Assembly: GCF_016908315.1 (NCBI RefSeq)
Contig: NZ_JAFBDQ010000010.1
Location: 1-64,000 of the forward strand
Source of the DNA: Halanaerobacter jeridensis
Lineage (GTDB): Bacteria; Bacillota; Halanaerobiia; Halobacteroidales; Halobacteroidaceae
Reading direction: 5' to 3'
Length of the DNA stretch: 64,000 bases
A program made the position numbers and the translations under genes. Shown here piece by piece: positions 44,125-53,279 of this stretch (positions are counted from its first letter, which is position 1; every line of letters starts with the position of its first letter). The notes under the pieces were generated by a model. The model saw only the letters and a list, made by a program, of their open reading frames with translations, was not told the origin of the DNA and ran no database searches.

Positions 44125-45726
44125 CTATCCCCTCACTAAACCTAGTTTAACTAATACATCAGCTAACTGATTTCCTACTTTAGGAATCAATCGCAAATCT
44201 TCTTCCTTTAAACCACCCGTCACTAACAATAATAAAAAATAACTAATTACTCCTGCCAAAACTGCTGCTAAAGTGCTAGTTAGCAGTCCTACTAACTTAT
44301 TTAAGCGATAATAAACAAGTAACACAAATCCAGACATCACTCCACCACTAATAGTGGGTAATAATAATAACTCTTTATAATCAAACTCTGGTTTTGTAAT
44401 CTTAAAAACAGAAATTATATTTAAAACTGCTGCTAAAGTAAATCCAGCTAATGTCCCTAAAGCTGCGCCTCGAATACCTAAGGCTGGATTAGCAGTTAAA
44501 AAATAATTTAATACTGCATTTAATAATGCTCCAAAGAATAAATTCCGCGCTGGCAATTTAGGTTGGTCAAAACCTTGTAAGATACTTGCAGTCATCTGCT
44601 GCAAACTAACTGCTACTACACCTAATGCCACATAACGCAAAGATAAAGCAGCATTAGCATTGTCAAAAATCATTACGCACAAAGGTCTAGCTAAAATGAA
44701 TAATCCCATAGACGCAGGCAAAGAGACATAAATAGCTAATTTAAAAGCTTTACGAATCCTCCGCTTAGCTAGCTTATCTTTATCTAAAGTATAAGCTTCA
44801 GAAATAGCAGGTACTAAATTAACTGCTAAAGAAGTAGCAACTACTGTAGGAAAACGCACTAAAGTCATAGCCATACCATTAAATTGTCCATATAGACTAG
44901 TCGCCACTTCATGACCAACACCTGCTACCTTTAAACGCCTAGTAATCATTGAAGCATCAATAAATCTCATCAAAGGCAAAATCAAAGCCCCAATTGTCAC
45001 TGGAAAAGCTAGAGAAAAGATTCTATTCATCACTTTTTTAAAATCAGGAAAATTTTCTGGACTAGTTTCTTGGGCTGGAGAGTTATTTTTTTGATAGCGA
45101 TAATATATAATTAAAATAATTATTAATCCACCTATTGCCCCCCAAAGAGCACCAGAAGCAGCTCCAGCAGCTGCAAATTCTACTCCATATGGTAAAAGGA
45201 AATAAGCTAGAGCAATCATGGTAGTCATTCTAATTAATTGTTCTACTACTTGAGAAATTGCTGTTGGCATCATATTTCTACGCCCTTGAAAATAACCACG
45301 ATAACTAGCCATAATAGAAACAAGAAATATAGCTGGAGCAATAGCTATAATTGAATAATAAACATCAATATCATCTAAACCATAACGAGCTATCGGTTTA
45401 GCTAATAAAATTAATACTATGGTAGCAAGTAATCCAAATACAAAGTTGATCTTTAAAGCAGATTTAAAAATATAATCCCCTACTGCAGCCTTATCTTCTG
45501 CTCTTTTTTCTGAGACTAACTTAGAAATAGCTACAGGAATTCCTACAATTGCTACAGTTAAAATCATAGTATAAATCGGATATACTTTCTCATATAATCC
45601 CAAACCTAAATCTCCGATAGTTCGCGATAATACTATTTTATAGATTAAACCTAGAAATTTACTAATAAAAGCTGCTGCAGCTAAAATAAAAGTTCCTTTC
45701 AATAATGTATCTTTCTTTTCGCCCAC
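44125..45726 (-). CDS. spoVB: Spore cortex/lipid II flippase-like protein SpoVB
   Basis: A 533-residue polytopic membrane protein of the MOP/MVF flippase family with about 14 membrane segments. The N-terminal LLKGTFILAAAAFISKFLGLIYKIVLSRTIGDLGLGLYEKVYPIY is the SpoVB/YabM-like signature. B. subtilis SpoVB is required for cortex peptidoglycan synthesis. Positioned between spoVT and mazG as in Bacillus. GTG start. It ends 2 nt before mazG. Confidence 0.88.
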   Translation of the reverse strand: MGEKKDTLLKGTFILAAAAFISKFLGLIYKIVLSRTIGDLGLGLYEKVYPIYTMILTVAIVGIPVAISKLVSEKRAEDKAAVGDYIFKSALKINFVFGLLATIVLILLAKPIARYGLDDIDVYYSIIAIAPAIFLVSIMASYRGYFQGRRNMMPTAISQVVEQLIRMTTMIALAYFLLPYGVEFAAAGAASGALWGAIGGLIIILIIYYRYQKNNSPAQETSPENFPDFKKVMNRIFSLAFPVTIGALILPLMRFIDASMITRRLKVAGVGHEVATSLYGQFNGMAMTLVRFPTVVATSLAVNLVPAISEAYTLDKDKLAKRRIRKAFKLAIYVSLPASMGLFILARPLCVMIFDNANAALSLRYVALGVVAVSLQQMTASILQGFDQPKLPARNLFFGALLNAVLNYFLTANPALGIRGAALGTLAGFTLAAVLNIISVFKITKPEFDYKELLLLPTISGGVMSGFVLLVYYRLNKLVGLLTSTLAAVLAGVISYFLLLLVTGGLKEEDLRLIPKVGNQLADVLVKLGLVRG

Positions 45727-45821
45727 AAGTCTGCCCCCTTAAAAAACACTTCAATTAATAATTTTATCAAAAAAGAAAAAAATATTCTACCCTTTTTTAT
45801 TAATAAAAAAATGGCAAGCTT

Positions 45822-45842
45822 TTAACTGTGAACTATGAGTCA
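45822..45842. repeat. Short heptamer repeat
   Basis: Three 7-bp units TTAACTG, TGAACTA, TGAGTCA in the spoVT-spoVB gap, same period and ACT core as the other arrays. Weak on its own. Confidence 0.3.
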
Positions 45843-45871
45843 ATAATGAAGATTTATCTCTCACATAATGA

Positions 45872-45894
45872 GCGGTGGGCATTATGCCCACCAC
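45872..45894 (-). terminator. Hairpin after spoVT
   Basis: GTGGTGGGCAT / ATGCCCACCGC stem, 6 nt past the spoVT stop. Tail is only weakly T-rich (TCATTATG), so termination efficiency is uncertain. Confidence 0.55.
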
Positions 45895-45899
45895 TTGTC

Positions 45900-46454
45900 T
45901 TATTTATCCATTTGCTTAGCTAAAAATCCAGCAGCTGTATTGGCTAATTTTTCTTCCAGCTGTTCCATTTGTGCTCTTTCTTGTTGCGAAGCTAAAACTA
46001 CCGCTCCAATAGCCTCTTCAGCAACAATAATTGGTGCTAACACTTGAGCAAAAAATTTACTGTCCTCTTCATCATAAATCCCTTCACAAAATATATTATC
46101 AGTTTCTTGATTAATAATTTTAATTTCTTGCTCATCAATCACTTTACGGGCCATATCACTAATTGGCTTATCGATAAATTTGCTCTCTTTTGTTCCTGAC
46201 ACAGCTACTACTGCATCATTATCTAAAATACAAGCAATATGACCTGTGACCTCCGTTAGAGAATCTACATACTCCTGTCCAAATTCTCCTAATTCACCAA
46301 TAGGAGAATATTTTTTTAAAATCACTTCTCCATCACGGTCTACAAAAATTTCTAGTGGTTCTCCTTCTCTAATGCGCATTGTTCGTCTGATTTCCTTAGG
46401 AATTACTACTCTACCTAAATCATCTATACGTCTTACTACTCCTGTGGCTTTCAT
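45900..46454 (-). CDS. spoVT: Stage V sporulation protein T
   Basis: A 184-residue regulator with an N-terminal AbrB-type swapped-hairpin DNA-binding domain (MKATGVVRRIDDLGRVVIPKEIRRTMRIREGEPLEIF) and a C-terminal GAF-like domain. SpoVT adjusts sigma-G-dependent genes in the forespore. Gene order mfd-spoVT-spoVB matches Bacillus. The Shine-Dalgarno AAGGAGGTGG (46504-46495) is about 43 nt before the ATG, with a hairpin between (46461-46490), which is unusual. No other in-frame start is available, because stop codons lie directly upstream. Confidence 0.95.
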   Translation of the reverse strand: MKATGVVRRIDDLGRVVIPKEIRRTMRIREGEPLEIFVDRDGEVILKKYSPIGELGEFGQEYVDSLTEVTGHIACILDNDAVVAVSGTKESKFIDKPISDMARKVIDEQEIKIINQETDNIFCEGIYDEEDSKFFAQVLAPIIVAEEAIGAVVLASQQERAQMEQLEEKLANTAAGFLAKQMDK

Positions 46455-46460
46455 ATTTTA

Positions 46461-46490
46461 TTAGTTAATATCCAGAAGAATATTAACTAA
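46461..46490 (-). promoter_or_regulatory. Hairpin between the spoVT Shine-Dalgarno and its ATG
   Basis: Perfect 11-bp stem (TTAGTTAATAT / ATATTAACTAA) with an 8-nt loop. Folding would shorten the effective Shine-Dalgarno to ATG distance from about 43 nt to about 13 nt. Confidence 0.7.
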
Positions 46491-46601
46491 TTAACCACCT
46501 CCTTAAGAATAAATTAAATTACTATCTTGTTCATTATTAGTATATAGTTAATTTAAAAAATTTATTCTTAGGATAGCAATTAATGGCTTCAAAGAAAGCA
46601 A

Positions 46602-49600
46602 TTATTCTTTTAAAAATTTCAATAATCTAATTATTAACCTTAGTTTAGCATTATCTGTCAGATTAGAAGTAATAATCTTAATAGTCGGTGGTTTATCAGC
46701 AGAAAATTTAACGCGCTTAAATTCAGAGCCTAATTCTAAGACCTGTTCTCCAGAGAGAGAATGCTGCTCTGAAAACTTAATCATAATCGCCTGTTTCTTT
46801 TCTTTAATTTTAGTAATTGCTAATTGTGCTGCATAAACTTCAATTTTAGCTACTTCTAGTAAATTACTCACAGGTTCAACTAAGGCTCCAAAACGATCTT
46901 CTAATTCTTCTTCTAACTCTGTAGCTTCCTCTAAACTAGAAACTTTTTTCATCTTTTTATAGACTTCAATTTTCTGCTTAGAATCAGGCACATAGTCTTC
47001 AGGGATAAAGGCATTAACTTCTAATTCTACTGCAATATCTTCCTCTTCTTCTACCCCTTCATTCTTTAATCTATTAACTGCTTTTTCTAAGAGCTTACAA
47101 TACAATGAGAAACCTATTGCTTCAATATGACCATGCTGTTCAGGGCCAAGAATATTTCCTGCCCCACGAATCTCCATATCCCGCATAGCAATTTTAAAAC
47201 CGGAACCTAGATTAGTAAACTCCTTAATAGCCTTTAATCTTTTTTCAGCCACTTCTGACAATACTTTATCCTGTTTGTATAATAAATAAGCATAAGCTAT
47301 CTGACTACTTCTTCCTACTCTACCTCGCAATTGATACAATTGAGCTAAACCCATCTTATCTGCCTGATCAATAATAATAGTATTAGCATTAGCAATATCC
47401 ATTCCATTTTCTATAATAGTAGTACAGACCAATACATCATATTGACCATCTAAAAAGCTCATCATTAATCTTTCTAGCTCTTTTTCTCTCATTTGTCCAT
47501 GGGCCACTGCTACTTCAGCTTCAGGAAGCAAATTCTTAATTTTAGCAGCTACTTTTTTAATATCTTTAACTCGATTATGAACATAATAAGCTTGACCGCC
47601 TCTTTTTATTTCCCGCTGCAGGGCTTCTTTAATTAATTCATCCTCCTCTTCTCCTACATAAGTTCGAATTGGATAACGATTCTCCGGCGGTGTCTCAATT
47701 AAACTAATATCTCTAATCCCTACTAAAGACATATGTAAGGTTCGTGGAATTGGAGTAGCTGTTAAAGTTAATACATCAACATTCTCTTTTAACTCTTTTA
47801 GCCGTTCTTTTTGCGCTACTCCAAAACGCTGTTCTTCATCAACTACTACTAAACCTAAATCTTTAAACTCAATATCTTTTGATAATAAACGATGGGTCCC
47901 AATTACTAAATCTACTGTACCTTCTTCTAATCCAGCACTTATTTCTTTCTGTTGACTAGCAGTTCTAAACCGGCTTAACATGCCTACATTAATCGGATAA
48001 TCTGCAAAACGCTCCACTAAGTTATTGAAATGCTGCTGGGCCAAAATAGTTGTAGGCACTAAAAAGGCCACCTGTTTACCATCAATAATTGCTTTAAACA
48101 TCGCTCTAATTGCTACTTCAGTCTTGCCATAACCTACATCTCCACAAATCAGTCTATCCATAGGCTGTTTAGATTCCATATCTTCTTTAACAGCTTCAAT
48201 AGCTTTAAATTGATCAGGTGTTTCCTCATGAGGAAACGCCGCCTCAAACTTCTGTTGCCACTCACTATCTTCACTAAAAGCATAACCTTCTTTCATTTCT
48301 CTTTTAGCATATAAATCAAGTAACTCTTCAGCCATTTCCTCCACTGATTCTTTGGCCCTAGCCTTCGCTTTCTGCCATCTATCACTATCTAATTTATGCA
48401 AACGAGGTGTTTTGTCTTCTAAGGCTACATACTTTTGTATTAAATCAACTTGATCTGTAGGGACATATAACTTATCATCACCAGCATATAAGATTAATAA
48501 ATAATCGCTATGATTACCATTAACCTCTAGGGTTTCAACACCTAAATATTGGCCAATTCCATGATTCTCATGAACTACATAATCTCCCTCTTTTAGATCA
48601 GTAAAGGAAGATATCTCTACCCCTTGTTCAATATTCTTAGTTCTCTTTCGTTTCCGTTTCATTTTCTTAAATAATTCATTTTCAGTATAGAGAATAAATT
48701 TGTCCTCTGGTAATATAAAACCATTACTTAAATTCATTGCCGTTAAAATAATATTACCAACTTTAATTTGGTCTTTAATTTCTGACACCACAACAGCTGG
48801 TAAATCTTCTTCTCTTAATCGTTTTTGTAATCTTTTAGCTTTGCTAATATTATCTAAACCAATTACAATTCGATAATCTTCAGCTAAATATTTTTTTATA
48901 TGTTTAATAAACTTTTTAATTTTGCCATTAAATTTCTCTAGCTTACGAACAACTACTTCTTGATTAAAATCTAAATCAATCTTATCTAATTTTTTCTGTA
49001 GCGGCGATAGATAGAGTTTCAGATCTTTAGATTGGTAAATAACTTTATTAAAATCTAAAAAATGTTCCTGATAACCTTTTAAGGTATCTCCTGAATTAAT
49101 TAAAGTATTAATCGTTTCATATATATCTCGACTAAATTCAATTGCCTGCTGTTCTACCCGCGGCCAATTATCAAATACAACTGTCCCCTTAAAATAATCA
49201 AATAAACTATTAGCATTATAAAAATATTTTAGATACTGTCTCATAGTGGGAAAGATTATTCCCTCCGTTAATCTTTCTATATCATAGTTCACTTGCTCTT
49301 TTAATTTATCAGCTGCCTTAGAAGAAAGATCCTGTATTGTATCTTGTAAATCTTTTCTAATCTCTTGAATTGATGCTAAAAAATTATCTTGAGGCAAGAT
49401 GAATTCTGTAGCGGGAGGAATAATTACTTGCTCTAATCTTTCTTCAGAACGTTGATCAACAATACTAAATTTCCTAATAGAATCAATCTCATCCCCAAAT
49501 AGTTCAATTCTGACAGCCTTATCAGCAATAGGAGAGAAAAAATCAATAATCCCGCCGCGAATACTAAACTGTCCTTTATTTTGCACTTGAGTTACCCTCT

Positions 49601-50078
49601 CATAACCCATCTGTACTAACTGAGTACTGAATTTTTCAGAGGCTAATTGATCATTTAAACTCAATTCTATTCTATATTGACTATAAAGTTCACAGGGAAT
49701 AACCAGCTCTAACAAAGCCTGAATGGGAGCTAAAATAATTTGGCCCCTAGCATTACATATACTCTCTAACGTTTGTAATCTTTCTACCTTAACTGCCTCC
49801 TCAATTTCTAAAGCTTCATGGGGGAAAATTTCAAACCTCGGAAAAAGAGAAATTTTATCTTCAGCAGTAATCCGGACTAAATCTTCATACAACTCGTCTG
49901 CCTTAGTAGAATTAGAAGTGACTACTAATACATTCTCTTTAGTCTGATCTGATATATTAGCTATTGCAAACGATTTACTACTATCTTCTAATCCTATTAA
50001 TTGTCCACTATCAACATCAGCTTCAGATGACACCTGCGGTATTTTTAAGATATTAGTTAAACTATTGCCCATTTTCAA
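46602..50078 (-). CDS. mfd: Transcription-repair coupling factor Mfd
   Basis: A 1158-residue ATP-dependent DNA translocase that removes RNA polymerase stalled at lesions and recruits UvrA. The UvrB-homology region is at the N terminus (ISLFPRFEIFPHEALEIEE, QFSIRGGIIDFFSP). The RNA polymerase-interacting domain is around 490-560 (LKEGDYVVHENHGIGQYLGVE). RecG-like helicase motifs follow: DRLICGDVGYGKTEVAIRA, VVDEEQRFGV, LTATPIPRTLHMSL and QLRGRVGRS. A C-terminal TRCF domain closes the protein. Complete length. Confidence 0.97.
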   Translation of the reverse strand: MKMGNSLTNILKIPQVSSEADVDSGQLIGLEDSSKSFAIANISDQTKENVLVVTSNSTKADELYEDLVRITAEDKISLFPRFEIFPHEALEIEEAVKVERLQTLESICNARGQIILAPIQALLELVIPCELYSQYRIELSLNDQLASEKFSTQLVQMGYERVTQVQNKGQFSIRGGIIDFFSPIADKAVRIELFGDEIDSIRKFSIVDQRSEERLEQVIIPPATEFILPQDNFLASIQEIRKDLQDTIQDLSSKAADKLKEQVNYDIERLTEGIIFPTMRQYLKYFYNANSLFDYFKGTVVFDNWPRVEQQAIEFSRDIYETINTLINSGDTLKGYQEHFLDFNKVIYQSKDLKLYLSPLQKKLDKIDLDFNQEVVVRKLEKFNGKIKKFIKHIKKYLAEDYRIVIGLDNISKAKRLQKRLREEDLPAVVVSEIKDQIKVGNIILTAMNLSNGFILPEDKFILYTENELFKKMKRKRKRTKNIEQGVEISSFTDLKEGDYVVHENHGIGQYLGVETLEVNGNHSDYLLILYAGDDKLYVPTDQVDLIQKYVALEDKTPRLHKLDSDRWQKAKARAKESVEEMAEELLDLYAKREMKEGYAFSEDSEWQQKFEAAFPHEETPDQFKAIEAVKEDMESKQPMDRLICGDVGYGKTEVAIRAMFKAIIDGKQVAFLVPTTILAQQHFNNLVERFADYPINVGMLSRFRTASQQKEISAGLEEGTVDLVIGTHRLLSKDIEFKDLGLVVVDEEQRFGVAQKERLKELKENVDVLTLTATPIPRTLHMSLVGIRDISLIETPPENRYPIRTYVGEEEDELIKEALQREIKRGGQAYYVHNRVKDIKKVAAKIKNLLPEAEVAVAHGQMREKELERLMMSFLDGQYDVLVCTTIIENGMDIANANTIIIDQADKMGLAQLYQLRGRVGRSSQIAYAYLLYKQDKVLSEVAEKRLKAIKEFTNLGSGFKIAMRDMEIRGAGNILGPEQHGHIEAIGFSLYCKLLEKAVNRLKNEGVEEEEDIAVELEVNAFIPEDYVPDSKQKIEVYKKMKKVSSLEEATELEEELEDRFGALVEPVSNLLEVAKIEVYAAQLAITKIKEKKQAIMIKFSEQHSLSGEQVLELGSEFKRVKFSADKPPTIKIITSNLTDNAKLRLIIRLLKFLKE

Positions 50079-50116
50079 TCTACTCCTTAAACATCAATAT
50101 AATCTTAATATTTCAT

Positions 50117-50150
50117 AAGAAAAAAGGTCTCAGGTTAACCTAAGACCTCT
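50117..50150 (-). terminator. Terminator after fin
   Basis: Stem AGAGGTCTTAGG / CCTGAGACCTTT around TTAA on the minus strand, followed by TTTTCTTATG, 7 nt past the stop codon. It separates fin from mfd. Confidence 0.82.
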
Positions 50151-50156
50151 TATTAT

Positions 50157-50378
50157 TCAGTGGATTTCTTTCATATATATTAATTCTTCCCAATTATACT
50201 GTTCTAAACATTGATTACAAGTTAAATTAATATAAACTTCTTCTTCCTTGACATCAATTATATCTTTTTTTTCCTCCTCAGTCAAGATATTGAACCCTAA
50301 AGCCTGCTCATCAAAGGAAGCTAATTCCAAATAATCAATTACCTTTCCACATTCAGAACATCTATAGATTAATTTCAT
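50157..50378 (-). CDS. fin: Anti-sigma-F factor Fin (YabK) family
   Basis: A 73-residue zinc-ribbon-like protein. Two Cys pairs (YRCSECGKVI and LTCNQCLEQY) frame the conserved ALGFNILTEEEKKDII block characteristic of Fin. In B. subtilis Fin binds sigma-F and helps switch the forespore to sigma-G. Its place between pth and mfd is the conserved one. It overlaps the end of the upstream membrane-protein gene by 17 nt. Confidence 0.87.
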   Translation of the reverse strand: MKLIYRCSECGKVIDYLELASFDEQALGFNILTEEEKKDIIDVKEEEVYINLTCNQCLEQYNWEELIYMKEIH

Positions 50379-50748
50379 AATTTACCCTCCTGATTGAATA
50401 ATTCCAGACTGTATGAACTAAAGCTGCTATTACTATCGCTATTATTAGATTATTACTTGATGTCCAACAATAAAAAGTTAAGCTCCCCAATAATAAATGG
50501 GTTAACACAGCTAATACTACTGCTAACTTATTACTGTGAAAAAAATCAAACCCAGCTTCTAAAACACCAAAAATCAGATGAGTCATAACTAAATTGGCCC
50601 CTAAATAATAAGCAAAACCACTTTTAAATATTTCTTCTCCTATCGGAACTAAATAAACAATAGTCCAATCCCCTAACTTAGAGAATAGAAATCTATTGAA
50701 AAGAAAAGCTAACATTGATGCTATCAATCCTGCTAATATACTAATCAT
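50362..50748 (-). CDS. Small PrsW-like membrane protein
   Basis: A 128-residue, very hydrophobic protein with about four membrane segments. The order of polar residues follows the PrsW-type intramembrane protease motifs: PIGEEIFKSGF (EExxK), HLIFGVLEAGFDFF (FGxxE), VLTHLLLGSL (HxxxxG) and ALVHTVWNYS (HxxWN). PrsW cleaves anti-sigma factor RsiW in B. subtilis and is about 218 residues; this one is much shorter, close to the bare motif core. Placed between pth and fin and overlapping fin. Proteolytic activity and a link to sporulation are inference. Confidence 0.6.
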   Translation of the reverse strand: MISILAGLIASMLAFLFNRFLFSKLGDWTIVYLVPIGEEIFKSGFAYYLGANLVMTHLIFGVLEAGFDFFHSNKLAVVLAVLTHLLLGSLTFYCWTSSNNLIIAIVIAALVHTVWNYSIRRVNYEINL

Positions 50749-50829
50749 GTTTTTCTCCCGTTTTATTAATATTATTAACCAATTTAAATTTTATATACAA
50801 AAAATAAGAAAATGAGCTAACGCCCATTT

Positions 50830-50864
50830 AGTAATTAGTAATGAGAAAAGAGTAAAGAGTAAAA
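50830..50864. repeat. Heptamer repeat (AGTNANN)
   Basis: Five 7-bp units AGTAATT, AGTAATG, AGAAAAG, AGTAAAG, AGTAAAA. The sequence is close to the inner part of the MITE-like element at 18669-18899 (reverse complement of about 18810-18860). It lies in the gap between pth and the PrsW-like gene. Confidence 0.65.
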
Positions 50865-50881
50865 TCAAAATCTAAGACACA

Positions 50882-50912
50882 AAAAATAAGAAAAGTCGCC
50901 TAGTCGGCGACT
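50882..50912 (-). terminator. Terminator after pth
   Basis: Stem AGTCGCC / GGCGACT with a 5-nt loop, followed on the minus strand by TTTCTTATTTTTTG. Confidence 0.85.
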
Positions 50913-50931
50913 GAATTATGTTAGCTCAAAT

Positions 50932-51486
50932 TTAATTGTATTTATTCATTGCTTTATCAAGATTATCAGCTATAAATAGTTCAGCTGCTTTAACTCCTTT
51001 GGTCAAAGTATCATCAATTTCATCTCTTTCATCCGCACTAAACTTACTTAATACATAATCTTTAACTGATCTATGCTCAGGCCTTCCAATACCAATTCTA
51101 ACCCGGGCAAAATTTTTAGCACCAAGGCGATTAATTACAGACCTCAAACCATTATGCCCACCATGACCACCTTTAGGTTTTATCTTTAATTGACCAATCT
51201 CTAAATCTAAATCATCATAAATAACTAAAATATCATTCATATCTAAATTATAATAATCAGCTAATGGTTGTACTGCAGCACCACTTTTATTCATGAAGGT
51301 TTGCGGTTTAGCTAAAATAACTTTTTCACCTTTAATTCTTTCTTTAGCCACTACTGACTTTTTTTCTTCTTTACTTAATCTAGCATTATATTTATCCGCT
51401 AATCTATCGACTACCATAAAACCAGCATTATGTTTTGTATCTTTATATTTACGACCTGGATTACCTAAACCTACTATCAATTTCAT
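50932..51486 (-). CDS. pth: Peptidyl-tRNA hydrolase
   Basis: A 184-residue Pth (SpoVC), which frees tRNA from prematurely released peptidyl-tRNA. Family motifs are LIVGLGNPGRKYKDTKHNAGFMVVDRLA (catalytic His), LAKPQTFMNKSGAAV, ILVIYDDLDLEIGQLKIKPKGGHGGHNGL and FARVRIGIGRP. Normal length. It follows rplY/ctc, as in Bacillus, but a terminator stands between them. Confidence 0.97.
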   Translation of the reverse strand: MKLIVGLGNPGRKYKDTKHNAGFMVVDRLADKYNARLSKEEKKSVVAKERIKGEKVILAKPQTFMNKSGAAVQPLADYYNLDMNDILVIYDDLDLEIGQLKIKPKGGHGGHNGLRSVINRLGAKNFARVRIGIGRPEHRSVKDYVLSKFSADERDEIDDTLTKGVKAAELFIADNLDKAMNKYN

Positions 51487-51503
51487 ACATTTACCCCCTA
51501 TTA

Positions 51504-51539
51504 ATAAAAAAAGGCGTAATCAACTAAGATTACGCCTTT
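51504..51539 (-). terminator. Terminator after rplY
   Basis: Perfect stem AAAGGCGTAATC / GATTACGCCTTT with a short loop, followed on the minus strand by TTTTATTAATAG. It lies between rplY and pth. Confidence 0.88.
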
Positions 51540-51549
51540 ACTCTATCAG

Positions 51550-52227
51550 TTATCCTTGAAACTCTTCTTCTCCTTCTTCTCCTTCTTCTAGTTCTTCTTC
51601 TCCTTCTTCTGGCTCTTCGCCGATAACTTCTGGTTCTTCTAATTCTTCTTCTTCCTCTTCTTCTTCCTCATCTAATTCATCAGGAAGAACAACAGTAGCT
51701 ACTGTTTCACTAGCATCAACTCTAACATCAATATCCTCACCAACATCTAAATCAGATACATCAACAGAATCTCCAATACCTAATTCTGATACATCTACCT
51801 CAATCTTTTCTGGAATATCAGTTGGTAGACATTCAATCTCAACTTCACGTAAAATCTGATTTAATAAGCCACCTTCTCTTTCACCTTCTGCTTGTCCGAC
51901 AACTTCAACAGGAACATCAACAATAATGTCTTCATCAAGAGCGATTTGATAGAGATCAATATGTAATAGATCTCTTGTAATTACATCTCTCTGTACTTCT
52001 TTAACCATTACTGGTTGAGTGCTTCCATCATCTAAAGTCAAGTCAATAATTGCATTACCACCTAATACATCTTCAACTTCCGTCGCTTCAGCTTTAACAC
52101 TAACTGTTTCTCTGTCACGACCATATAAAACACCAGGCACTATGCCTTGTTCTCTTAGTTGTTTTACACTTGCTTTACCATTTCCTTCTCTTACTTCAGC
52201 ATCAAGTTCTAAACGCTGTTGCATCAT
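51550..52227 (-). CDS. rplY: Ribosomal protein L25/general stress protein Ctc
   Basis: A 225-residue Ctc-type L25 with two domains. The N-terminal L25 domain binds 5S rRNA (GNGKASVKQLREQGIVPGVLYGRDRETVSV). The C-terminal TL5-like beta domain follows (IALDEDIIVDVPVEVVGQAEG, VDVSELGIGDSVDVSDL). The last 45 residues are an extremely acidic tail made largely of Glu with Gly, longer than usual. It fits the acidic bias of salt-adapted proteomes. It is between prs and pth, as in Bacillus. Confidence 0.94.
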   Translation of the reverse strand: MMQQRLELDAEVREGNGKASVKQLREQGIVPGVLYGRDRETVSVKAEATEVEDVLGGNAIIDLTLDDGSTQPVMVKEVQRDVITRDLLHIDLYQIALDEDIIVDVPVEVVGQAEGEREGGLLNQILREVEIECLPTDIPEKIEVDVSELGIGDSVDVSDLDVGEDIDVRVDASETVATVVLPDELDEEEEEEEEELEEPEVIGEEPEEGEEELEEGEEGEEEFQG

Positions 52228-52298
52228 ACCCTCTCCTTTTTAAAAAATTGTTCTCATAATTTAAATTATAACATCTTTACTTCGAAGTATCAATCCAC

Positions 52299-53246
52299 TT
52301 AGTCAAATAATACACTTACTGATAATGCTTCATAAATTCTCTCAATTGCAGAAGCAATTAATGGTGCTACAGATAAGGTTGTAAGTTTATCTATTTTTTT
52401 CTCTTCTGGTAATGGAATAGTATCTGTAACAACTAACTCTTTAATTGGAGATTCCTCGATCCTATCAATTGCTGGTCCAGAAAACAATGGATGAGTACAA
52501 GTAGCATAAATATCTCGCGCTCCCTCTTCAGCCATTGCATGAGCTGCTTGAGTAATTGTCCCAGCAGTATCGATCATATCATCAACTAAAATAACATTTT
52601 GCCCTTTAATCTCTCCAATAATATTCATTACTTCAGAAACATTAGCTTTAGGTCGTCTCTTATCAATAATAGCAATAGAAGTATTTAACTTTTCGGAGAA
52701 ATCTCTAGCTCTTTTGACCCCTCCAATATCAGGAGCAACTACAATAGTATTTTCTAATTCTTTTTCCACAAAGTAATTACTTAACAATGGAGCTCCAAAT
52801 AAATTGTCAACTGGTAAGTCAAAGAAACCTTGGATTTGACGAGCATGTAAATCAATAGCAACCACTCTATCTGCTCCAGATTTACTTAATAAATTAGCTA
52901 CTAATTTTGCTGTAATTGGATCTCTAGCTTTAGCTTTTCTATCCTGACGGGCATAACCATAATAAGGTGTTACAGCTGTTATTTCTCCCGCAGATGCTCT
53001 TTTTAAAGCATCAATTATAATTAATAGTTCCATCAAATTTTCATTTACAGGAGGACATGTCGGTTGAATAACAAATACATGGTCCCCTCTTACACTCTCA
53101 TCAATTTCAACACCAATTTCTCCATCACTAAACCTATTAATTGTAGTATTAACCAAATCAATATTTAAACTATCAGCAATTTTTTCAGCTAATTCTGGGT
53201 TTGAATTACCAGTGATTACTTTTAAGCTCTCCCCCTGTGTTCCCAT
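52299..53246 (-). CDS. prs: Ribose-phosphate pyrophosphokinase
   Basis: A 315-residue PRPP synthase, which makes PRPP from ribose 5-phosphate and ATP. Landmarks are [45 protein letters not shown], the [16 protein letters not shown] site and the PRPP-binding loop [18 protein letters not shown]. Normal length. PRPP feeds purine salvage by Hpt in this window and is the effector of PurR. Follows glmU by 33 nt. Confidence 0.97.
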   Translation of the reverse strand: MGTQGESLKVITGNSNPELAEKIADSLNIDLVNTTINRFSDGEIGVEIDESVRGDHVFVIQPTCPPVNENLMELLIIIDALKRASAGEITAVTPYYGYARQDRKAKARDPITAKLVANLLSKSGADRVVAIDLHARQIQGFFDLPVDNLFGAPLLSNYFVEKELENTIVVAPDIGGVKRARDFSEKLNTSIAIIDKRRPKANVSEVMNIIGEIKGQNVILVDDMIDTAGTITQAAHAMAEEGARDIYATCTHPLFSGPAIDRIEESPIKELVVTDTIPLPEEKKIDKLTTLSVAPLIASAIERIYEALSVSVLFD

Positions 53247-53279
53247 TAAATATTAACCTCCTAATAATGATAAAATAAA

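Noticed and set aside
52299-53246. Disrupted or unusual prs
   Set aside because: All PRPP-synthase motifs and normal length are present; ordinary housekeeping gene.
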